From Raphanus sativus (Eukaryota; Streptophyta; Magnoliopsida; Brassicales; Brassicaceae): a stretch of 64,000 bases of DNA. The translations under genes were made by a program, and so were the position numbers. A model generated the notes under the pieces. That model ran no database searches. It was not told the origin of the DNA and worked only from the letters and a program-made list of their open reading frames with translations. This document shows, one piece after another, positions 51,914-64,000 of the stretch. How positions within the stretch are numbered: the first letter of the stretch is position 1; each line of letters starts with the position of its first letter. The stretch spans positions 1,178,001 through 1,242,000 of the forward strand of contig NC_079516.1 of assembly GCF_000801105.2 (NCBI RefSeq), in the 5' to 3' direction.

Positions 51914-51990
51914 AAAACAAAACAGCCCTTCATCTCATTTCAGCAACCCCCAATCTATTTTTCCCACAGCCATTTCTTTGGTTCTTAGGA

Positions 51991-52745
51991 TCAAATATCA
52001 ACAGGAGATGCATGGTGAATGCATATAAACCATTCCCCATCGATCTTTTCAAACACATTAGACACAAACTGAGCTCCCCAGCTACTACTCCCTTTCGTCT
52101 TCACAAACTCCATACACGTTACATACCCTACTTCCCCTCGGACATGAACCTCAACATCTTTCAGCTCGATCAGTAACGGAAACTCGTAGTTCATCCACAC
52201 AACCTCCCAGCTTTCCACCACGTCATCGTACCCGTTATGCCTTTGGCTCCTGGATGGACACAGCAGGGCTTTCCTGATTTGGACCATAAAGAGTGCATCG
52301 CAGCCAAATCCCCGTTTCTGAAAGCTTGGTAGAACCGAGTGCTGGCAGACAAAACAGAGGCTCTGCTGTCTTCTTGAAGCTCTTTTAATCTATCCCGGAT
52401 CCTAGCTACCTCCACGTAGTTCTCTTCCTGGATCGCAGTCTCGAGATCATGTTTGGTTATTGTCTTCCCGTTTGACTCAACATGGCCTTAAACGAAGGCC
52501 TACAAAAAAAAAAAAAAAAACAGAAGCAAGACTAAGAAACGTGTCTTACCTAACCTAGATCAAGATGCTTGCTCGAACTAAAAATCAAGTCTACCGAACC
52601 TTTGTTGTGCAGCTTGAGAGGACCTAACGCGAATGTATTGATGGGTGAAAAAGCCACGTTTGCAGTGAATGGGATAAGATTTAGGCAAGTGAAGCAGCCT
52701 CGTCGAACCACCAATCAGAGAAGTGCTCGCTACTGTGTTTGAAAC
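51991..52745 (-). pseudogene. NTF2/SnoaL-like chloroplast protein gene, broken (AT3G09250-like)
   Basis: Minus-strand remnants of a small SnoaL/NTF2-fold protein. The N-terminal part near 52560-52740 reads NTVASTSLIGGSTRLLHLPK with no ATG in frame. The next part reads ETAIQEENYVEVARIRDRLK then FYQAFRNGDLAAMHSLWSKS and CCVHPGAKGITG (about 52230-52440). The frame then breaks by a one-base deletion at 52229-52231 (GGGTACGATGACG). The rest, ESWEVVWMNYEFPLLIELKD to FICIHHASPVDI, is open in the shifted frame and stops at 51991. A lost start and a frameshift make it non-functional. Its position beyond PYK10 agrees with Arabidopsis order. Confidence 0.85.
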
Positions 52746-54312
52746 CTATCATCAGAGAGAAAAAAAATTAAAATCAAAGAGAAAACCAACCAATCAAACG
52801 AATACATTCAACAAAGACCGCTCAAGTAGGAAACTGATGAATCGAACTTCAACACGACAGGGTTGAAAATTTAAAAACTTTATGATCCAAAACACGAGAT
52901 TTGTACGACTGGTATATCGGTTATAAATTGATGCATTTGTAGAATATTTATGATTGGTTAACTACTAAATACATCAAAGATTAAATATTAAACTATTAAT
53001 ATTTAAATTTTATATAATTATAAAAGTATTAAAAATCATAATCTTATAACAAATATATAAATTATATTTATAAAATTATACTATTAAATTTTCAAAATTA
53101 TAGAAACTTTTTGTGTGTTTAAATGTCTATAATATAAATTGAAATATAATTATATATATTTTAGTATTTCTGTTATTTCAATTTTAAAAATTTTATTGAA
53201 ATTTTTTATTTTTTATATTGTTTTTTTATAAAGAAAATTTATCTTACTGCAATTTTCTATAACCGCAAATGTTAGTTAAAAGCCGCTTTTAAATTTAAAA
53301 GATTTAGAATAATTTGAAACGATTTATAATATTTTTTTGAAAATTACAAAATTTCAATAACTACACCGCAAAAACTATATTTAGAGGTGGTATTGGAAAA
53401 ACCTGCCGTAGATGAGGAAGCTTCATTCTTTTTGGAGTTACATGTCGACTTATTTCTAGTCAAAGTTATATTTTAATATGTTGCTCGTTTGCCACGCGGA
53501 ATATAATATGTTCCAAAATTTTAGTAATAATACTAATGCAATGTATATAAAATTCCAGAAATTAATTAAGCTTCATTAATAATCGATCTTACTAAACTTC
53601 TGCAGTTCTGCTACATATTATTTGACAAGTAAAGTGAAAACATCTTTAATTTGTAAACAGTTAGATTATACGACACTTACTATTAATTTATATTTATCAG
53701 TTAAATTTTTAATCGAACAAAAGCTATAATATGTTCAAAGGAACGATAAAAGACCATTCGAGGAATTAAGCTTTATAAATAATTTTACCAAACTTCTGCT
53801 ATATAATATATATTATTTGACAAGTACAAATTGAAAATATCTTTAATTTCTAAACATCTAGATCATGTGTTTTTTTTTTTTGCTTGAACATTTAGATCAT
53901 ATGTCACTTACGATTAGTTTATGTGTATCAATTTAATCATTACCCAAATAAAAGACTTTGTTAAAAAAATTATCACTGAACACCAATTTTAAGTAGACCA
54001 TGCAATGAATGATCCTATATCCAATTATGCGCTAATAGTTTAGTGCGGGAAAAAAAAGAAGAAGATAGCAACTGGTTAACGTCAATGACAATTAAATATT
54101 AAGATTTGGTCGAAAACATGATCCCGGTTGATGAATTAGCTAATAGAAAAATGATCCACGAGGCTTGGTGGTAGTTGGCATAGTAAACAAAACAAAGTAA
54201 AATTAGAGATCAATCAGTGAACGAAAATCGCTATATAAAGGACTAGGCTGTGTAGTTAACGCCATACCAAAACATATTCTTGAAGAAAACGAAAACAAAC
54301 TAAAAAGCAAAA
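52746..54312. repeat. Spacer and promoter region of unit 2
   Basis: From about 52920 this is the counterpart of 45500-46843. The proximal 800 bp (53480-54312) is nearly identical to unit 1, with one deletion relative to the distal 55-bp tandem repeat and small indels. No gene. Confidence 0.75.
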
Positions 54313-57441
<3,129 letters not shown>

Positions 57442-57643
57442 GCTGTTTTGAGGATTTGTTTTCATGTTTTAATGTCTATCTCTCTTTGTATCCGTTTGTG
57501 ATTGACCAAGATCGATGAGGTCTTGGTTATAACTTATAATAATAAAGAATTGTCTTTTTACTTCTTCAGTGTTCACGTGATTTGACAAGATTTAGGCGGC
57601 TTTGAACCTTGGTTAAAATAATTAACAAAGAATAGTTGGCCTA

Positions 57644-58852
57644 TCTAATCTATTAATTTAGGGATTATCTACTATTTGAAGTTCTCATTTAAATTTAAAT
57701 TTTGGACTCTGTTAGAATATATCATGCCTCCTATACAATGCAACCTACCAACTTAAATTAAACCAAATCTTAACCAACATAGATTAGTTAAACCTCACCA
57801 GTAACACTTTTATAATATTTTTGGTTAATCTCTTAATATAATTAGATCATATAAAACTGAACCACTCTTAAATCAACGAGTTCCATATCATTCTAAACAT
57901 AAGAGAAAAAATATCCGACTCATTTACAACATAAGCATACAAAGACCGTGTATGCTTATGCTCATTGATCTTCCAAAAACCAAATATCTAATCTATTAAT
58001 TTAGGGATTATCTACTATTTGAAGTTCTCATTTAAATTTTGGACTCTTTCATAGTTGTTGCTAGAATATATCATGCCTCCTATACAATGCAACCTACCAA
58101 CTTAAATTAAACTAAATCTTAACCAACATAGATTAGTTAAACCTCTAACCAGTAACACTTTTATAATATTTTTGGTTAATCTCTTAATATAATTAGATCA
58201 TATAAAACTGAACCACTTTTAAATCAATGAGTTTCATATCATTCCAGACATAAGAGAAAATATATCCGACTCATTTACAACGTAAACATACAAAGACCGT
58301 GTATGCTTATGCTCATTGATCTTCCAAAAACCAAATAATTGTGGCATAGACCAACATAGGCTCATGTTCGTATCACTAACTTTACTTCCATATATTTACT
58401 CTTCACCTACATCATATCACAACATACACAGTTATGTAAGAACATGATTTTGTTTTTATTCAAACAACCAAATAATGGTGGCATATGGTCAGTAGATTTT
58501 TTAAATATGTTTTTTATATATTACAATTTACGAGACTATGTGTATAAATTTTTTTTTTGAAAAAGAGCATAACTATGTGTATAAGTTAGAAGGTAAAATG
58601 TGTGACAAGGCAAATTATTATACTAAAAATGAAAGAAGATTAAATACAAACTAATAACAAGTACAACACAAATGATAACACTATTAAATTCTCTATATAT
58701 TTAATAAAATATTATATATATATCTAATATGTATATATATAAATGTTACACAAAATATATATAATATTATATACACATATTATATAAACCATATATTATT
58801 AATTGAAATTTGACAAATCAATTTCCGCCCTTTAAGGCGGGTCCTAATCTAG
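57644..58852 (+). mobile_element. Non-autonomous Helitron with duplicated 5' end
   Basis: Begins A|TCTAATCTATTAATTTAGGG and ends with the hairpin CCGCCCTTTAAGGCGGG followed by TCCTAATCTAG|T (58825-58853), the canonical Helitron hairpin-CTRR end. The first 343 bp (57644-57986) are repeated in tandem at 57987 to about 58335. The paralogous flank in unit 1 (near 50206) lacks the element, confirming insertion. No rolling-circle replicase or helicase is encoded. Confidence 0.85.
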
Positions 58853-59194
58853 TAATATATTAACAAAAACAATAAAAAGGAATTACTTATGAAAGACTAA
58901 AATATGATTAAGTAGTTGTCCAAGTAAACATTGACGGCTTTGAACCTTGATTAAAATAGTTAACAAAGAATAGTTTGCCTATACTAACAAAAACAATAAA
59001 AAAGAATTACATATGAAAGACTAAAATATGATTAAGTAGTTGTCCAAGTGAATCCGAAACGAACCGATCCAAATCCAGACCGAAAATTTTGAAATATCTA
59101 TTGGATCCAAATATCTAAGACCCAAAAAATTAGGACCCGAACGCTCATACCTACTTATGATAACATGACTTTCTGCAACACTTCGGATACTGTA

Positions 59195-59835
59195 GGTGAT
59201 TGGTTGTGTTGTATCTCTTTATTTTAGCCTTATTTATTTTTAAAGCATTAAATTTTACCAACCATATTGTAGCTGTATTTTTGAAAGTTAAAACCTACAA
59301 CAAATTTCTATTAATTTTACCAACCATACTTTAGCTTTACTTTTAAAGATACAACAAAAAAACTAAAGCAATTTTTTCTTATGTATTTTAGATAAAAACC
59401 TTACATCTTTGTTTTATATGCTGTAAAAACTGTAAAAAAAAAAAAACTATCTATAATATCTAATAAATTAGATAATCATGGTAATAACATCTACAAATAT
59501 TTTAATTTAATTCTGCGTGTTTTAAAAATTATTAAAATACTTTAAATAACAAAAATATTATTTACATATTACATTTAAATAATAGTAAACTTTGATAATT
59601 TATAAATCATTAATAAAAATTATTTTAATTGATAAAAACAATTATTTTATATAAACATCACCTATTTTATTTTGAAATATCTACAGTATCTTATTATAGT
59701 TACATCAAATTTAATTACAGCAAAAATCTCTCGAAAAAAATCTACAGTAATAACTCTATAACTACAACCAACTTACATACAACTAAATTTTTACAGTTAA
59801 ATTTTTACAACCACAGTCAAACCAAAATCATCACC
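59195..59835. mobile_element. MITE with GGTGAT inverted ends
   Basis: A 641-bp insertion relative to unit 1 (empty site ACACTATAATTTG near 51272). Ends GGTGATTGGTTGTG and inverted GGTGATGATTTTGG. Flanks ACTGTA and ACTATA fit a decayed short target duplication. The AT-rich interior with repeated TTTTACCAACCATA has no gene. hAT- or Harbinger-like; class uncertain. Confidence 0.65.
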
Positions 59836-60255
59836 ACTATAATTTGATATATGAAGTTATAATTAATTTGAGTCTAATGTCATTCTTCATAAACTAATAT
59901 GTTCCTTATAATTTATATAGACAAGTTAGAGATTTAGAATGTTAGATTAAAAAAAACTGTTGCGCCTACAAGAAAATAAACATCATCCCCTTAGTATTAA
60001 AATGGAAGCAAAAATAGAGAGTAACCTTTAAAGAGTACTATATTTTCAACTTTGCCATTTTGACGACGTGTCGGCACGAGGTTCTTTCTCAGACCCTTTA
60101 TGAAAGAAGGCTTACTCACCTTAGGATATTACGGCTATTGCCATTGGACAGACATGCATATTCGTATGTTCCTTATACATAGTTTCATGTCTGTATATGT
60201 ATAAAAGGAAAGAAGTCAATTTCGAGATTCGAGTGTATGGTCCACGTGATTATTT

Positions 60256-60690
60256 CATTCCTTTCCACTTTCTATATTTTGAAATGATATTTAAGAAGAT
60301 TTTGTAAATTTGTTTTGCATATGGAAATCGTATTATGACTCATATTAAATAGAGAGTCAATTATGATCTTTTTATTTCGAAATCGAATTTTGATTATTCT
60401 CTTCCTTTCAACTTTCCATATATTGAAATGATATTTAAGAAGATTTTGTAAATTTGTTTTGCATATGGAAATCATATTATGACTCATATTAAATAGAGAG
60501 TCAATTATGATCTTTTTTATTTCGAAATCGAATTTTGATTATTCTCTTCCTTTCAACTTTCCATATATTAAAATGATATTTACGAAGATTTTCCAAATTT
60601 GTTTTGCATATGGAAATTGGATTTTGACAAATATTAAATAGTGTGTGAATTATGAACTAATTAAATTCGTTTTTCCATGATTTGTATACG
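60256..60690. repeat. Three-copy tandem repeat, period about 144 bp
   Basis: AAATGATATTTAAGAAGATTTTG recurs at 60282, 60426 and (mutated) 60571; units also share TTTGCATATGGAAAT and AAATAGAGAGTCAATTATGA. The first two are almost identical, the third more diverged. Non-coding. Confidence 0.88.
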
Positions 60691-61929
60691 AAATTAGTTG
60701 CATTATTTTCACTTTCTATATCTCGTTATTATTAAAAGTGAAATAAAATAAAAAAAATAACCTTCAAATGGTACTATATTTACATGATGCCATTAGCTAA
60801 CGTGTCAAACAGCCAGGGTTCCTGAGACCCATTTTCGAAATACCCACGGCAATCTAAGTAATTCACAAATAATGTCATTGGACTGAGTTTAAATAGATAA
60901 TAATTGCCGGAACTTTATAAATCGGTATATAACATAGTTATATGTTAAGTTGTTAACTATCGTGGGCTTGCACACATAAGATTCCAAACCTGTTTAACAT
61001 GATCTCATTCGCTGGTCATGAACATGAGACTGCACATGGCCTCTCCTATTGGTTTGGAACCTGCAAACATAAAAACATACAGTATAATACAAAGTTGCTA
61101 TTGTTTGTATAAAATAGTCATTTGCTATTGTTTGTATAAAATAGTCATTCGTTCATGCAAATATATATAGTGTCACATATACATTGTAAATTCCTAAACC
61201 TGCAAATATATTCGTCTATTGTTAATGAAGTGAAATTATTTTTATAGAATTACAGTATTTGCAACATGTTCTGACATCATTTTAGTCCTATATTTGTTTT
61301 GGTACGCATTTTATAAAATCACTTGGTACATACATATTACAAAATTGTTTAATTCCATTTTATTCCAACCAATCGGTTTGTTAGTTTAACATCAGGAAAT
61401 TTTTAAAATAAATTTATGGTCAAGATTACTATACAAAGTTGAAATGCAATTAAAATCCCAATGAAATAAGGAAAATGAGATAAATTAGGGAAAGTTTAAT
61501 GTCATCATCTTCTCCACGCAAATTTGGTTTTCAAATTACTGCTTTTCCATACAATAAGGCAAGCAAAAATATGCTATTATAGCTTTCGTTGATTGCCTTT
61601 ATTGACGCTAGCCTGGATATGAGATTATCATTATTTGACGTAATTAATATAACTTTTGAATACAATACTCAAAACGAAATCCTTGATTGCATATCAAAAA
61701 TTGTCCAAAATAGTCTTTTTGGCAAGATATTAACTTCCAAAATTTCCGTCTAAATTTCAATTTATTCAATTGTGGATTACCAATTAATTTGTTTAGTCAT
61801 ATATTTTCATATATTACATATACATATTGCATTTATGACACTAAATTTATGAACTTATATAAATACATAGACGGGACTGCTTTTAACATATCATCTTTCT
61901 AATTTTTACTTCACTCTTGAGTTATTTTT

Positions 61930-62310
61930 CCATTCATAACGATTGAAATGGCTTAGATTTTTGATATGCATTTGAAGCCATAAAAGTCCATGTAAAATAT
62001 TATAGCTAATGTAATTCGTATGTGGAAGCAGTACTCTGGTGTTGTGGTAGAGACCATTGAAATTGTCTTAGTTGATTCTAAAAGTAGGTCAGTTGTTCAC
62101 TGTCTATGCATTCCTTTGATAAACTTATGAATACCATTTTGTGGTCATATTATAATTTTTCTTGTGTTTTTACTTTATATTTTAGGGAGATATGATCCAT
62201 GTACCGTGAAGAAAGAATTCGTTAGCCAATTCGATCTTTTAATAAGTCAAAGTGTTTCCATAATTGATAGTGAATTTCACTGGAATGCACTTTGGTGGTC
62301 CTTTCATATG
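61930..62310 (+). pseudogene. RPA1-like (replication protein A large subunit) fragment
   Basis: The plus strand reads VIRMWKQYSGVVVETIEIVLVDSK up to about 62084, then after an intron-like interval (acceptor TTTTAG near 62185) GRYDPCTVKKEFVSQFDLLI. This matches the first OB-fold of plant RPA70-like proteins (pattern R.WKQYS...ETIE.VLVD..GD.IH..VKK..V.QF). Stops and frame changes break it. RPA-like genes are often carried by plant Helitrons, which supports the surrounding call. Confidence 0.6.
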
Positions 62311-63960
62311 AGCTAAAATATTTTTATTTTAATCTTACTGCCAGGTATGTACACGTTAAGTTGTGGCAAATGGAAAAGTTGCTCAAGTTTTACATAGTTG
62401 TCTGTGTTTTACATTTTTCGCAAATTGATTGGAGTGTTGGTAGGTTACAGTTCTAATTCTTAAAAACAGTATTAAGTGATTTTAACATTTGTTTATGGTG
62501 ACATTATTTTTTGGATCATGATAAAGTGAATTCAAGCAAGTGACTGCCATTGATGGATTTTCGAAAAAAAAAACTGAGCCTGATGATATTTTAGAGATCA
62601 GTCTTTCAAAATGAGGTATTACAATTTTATTACTAAATAAAAAACTGACCTGACTTTAAATTTATGCTCAGTTATTTTCCATATGTTTTATAGGATTCCA
62701 AACTGTGATTAATGAAGAAAAGAATCAGGGATGAGCTGGTTCTAATATTTGTTTTTGCTTGCAACGTTTAGTTATATTTTTTTGCTTTCATATTTTATGT
62801 TTCTCCGTCTGTTTTTGTTTTATTTTAAACTTATTGTTTTACTATCTTTTTCTATGTTTTTTTTGTTAAAGAAAAAATCATTTGTTCATCTTCATCATGT
62901 TAAACTATGTTTCTATGTTTAATTTTATTAACCACTAATACTATCTAAACCAATATTTTATTAAAAATTAACACAGTTGTAGCAATCTCTCAATACTAAC
63001 CTTATTTAACTGCAAGAATATTGATTTCCAATTTCTTGATTGTTAGCAACTGGTTGGACCGAAAATAAGGTTGACTGCATTTGAAAATATATCAATAACT
63101 GTTAAAATTAGATGTCATTAACCTTTTTTACTTCAGAGAGAAAAGCAAAAGTAGTAAGTATTTAGTGTTTTTTTTCTATTATCAAATCTCGAACCTGAAT
63201 ACATTTGTGAGGTTTTGATTGCCATCTTCGATCTATTCGGTTACATGGTCAGAATATTTTGAAAGTGTTGATACGTTACGTTCTCAAAGCCTTATTACAA
63301 TCTATTTCAGATGCGTTTGATCAATAAGAAGAAAAAGACAATCGGTGAGAAAACGTTGGCTAAACTTTTATCAAAAAAAAAGAACCTTAGCTAAACGAAC
63401 ATCACAAATCATTCATAATCGAATATATTTTGATAAGATTGAAATAAGATTTTCTTAATTACCGTTCTTTACGGGAAATCCACCTCATCGATTTTGGTTT
63501 TGGAACCACCCTGTTCGATCTGGATTCCCTTCTTTCTTTTTGTGTGCAACAGATTCCTCTTTTTTCCCTTCCATCGATATATGTTATTTTCTTTTCATTT
63601 TGGGATTTTATCGTCAATTGTCAACATTCCTTATAATATACACACTAACATACTTTCTTTTTTAAAAATGGGAAAGCCATGGGCCTTTAGATAGAACCAG
63701 TCCAACACAAAATAACAAAAACCACAATATGTTTAGTTATTCTTTATATAGTAGACATATTCTAATAATTTGTGATACTATAATATTTGTTTATGTGACA
63801 ATCGAGACAATGCTTTTATACAATATCTAAATACCTACAAACATATTTAACTATTAAACCAATATAATTTCGTACTTTGGAATTCATTTTTAGTAATGTC
63901 GTTTTCATTATTCTCATATTGTTACCCACTACCACACTATATGTATATATAGAAATCTTA
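62311..63960 (+). other. Helitron interior without recognised genes
   Basis: AT-rich, with T-rich intron-like stretches. It may hold further degraded RPA-like exons (for example near 62340-62460), but none can be read confidently. The small frame at 63494-63694 is hydrophobic and unconvincing. Confidence 0.4.
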
Positions 63961-64000
63961 CTTATTTACATTGAATTTTTTTCACCCCGCGCATGCGCGC

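Larger units (their letters stand above)
59986..64000 (+). mobile_element. Large Helitron-like element, right end outside the window
   Basis: Homology to unit 1 stops at AACATCA (59985) and the next bases are TCCCCTTAGTATTAAAATGG, a Helitron-like 5' start at an A|T site. The window ends inside CCCCGCGCATGCGCGC, a GC-rich palindrome typical of the hairpin just before a Helitron 3' CTRR end. The interior includes a tandem repeat and an RPA1-like fragment, both common in plant Helitrons. A second internal 5'-like start may lie at 60721 (A|TCTCGTTATTATTAAAAG), followed by sequence similar to 60010-60110. Confidence 0.55.

Noticed and set aside
60272..60487. 71-aa frame with internal protein repeat
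   Set aside because: A by-product of the 144-bp tandem repeat on the opposite strand, no coding signature.

Overview
The window is nuclear DNA of a Brassicaceae plant, most likely a Brassica-type genome. The evidence is AT-rich intergenic DNA dense in small transposons, spliced genes with GT/AG introns, and proteins that match Arabidopsis thaliana chromosome 3 genes in consecutive order. From memory of Arabidopsis loci, reading left to right here runs down that chromosome: MYB3R3 (about AT3G09370), ORP3B (AT3G09300), TAC1 (AT3G09290), GSTU8 (AT3G09270), PYK10/BGLU23 (AT3G09260, duplicated here), and an NTF2/SnoaL-like gene (AT3G09250, broken here). Names rest on remembered family sequence, not on a search.

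Layout. 1-7515: three compact minus-strand genes, a three-repeat MYB cell-cycle regulator (cut by the window edge), an oxysterol-binding-protein-related lipid transfer protein, and a one-finger C2H2 regulator. 7516-11430: AT-rich spacer with a Stowaway MITE and a probable Helitron. 11430-30070: two diverged copies (A, about 11440-17650; B, about 19125-30070) of one segment, each carrying a MIR2111 hairpin. A and B were then hit by different insertions (SINEs, a LINE stub, a Stowaway, a 6.27 kb CACTA element, a gene-fragment segment), and the other copy often shows the empty site. 30803-31992: an intact tau-class glutathione transferase. 32557-35931: an SEN1/Upf1-like helicase gene on the minus strand with one frameshift. 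36000-45500: spacer with MITEs, a third partial copy (C) of the A/B segment ending in a GST pseudogene, a Harbinger-like element carrying a gene fragment, and a Mutator-like MITE filled with telomere-like repeats.

45500-59985: tandem segmental duplication of a PYK10-type beta-glucosidase. Both copies are complete (13 exons, 524 aa, C-terminal RDEL). Between them lie a TRIM retrotransposon and the NTF2-like pseudogene. The second copy was later invaded by a Helitron and a MITE. 59986-64000: the left part of a large Helitron-like element with an RPA1-like pseudogene fragment, running off the right edge.

The genes do not form an operon. Shared themes are local duplication of stress or nutrient genes (MIR2111 in phosphate/nitrogen signalling, GSTU in detoxification, PYK10 in ER-body glucosinolate defence) and heavy transposon turnover that can be ordered in time from empty sites in the duplicated copies.
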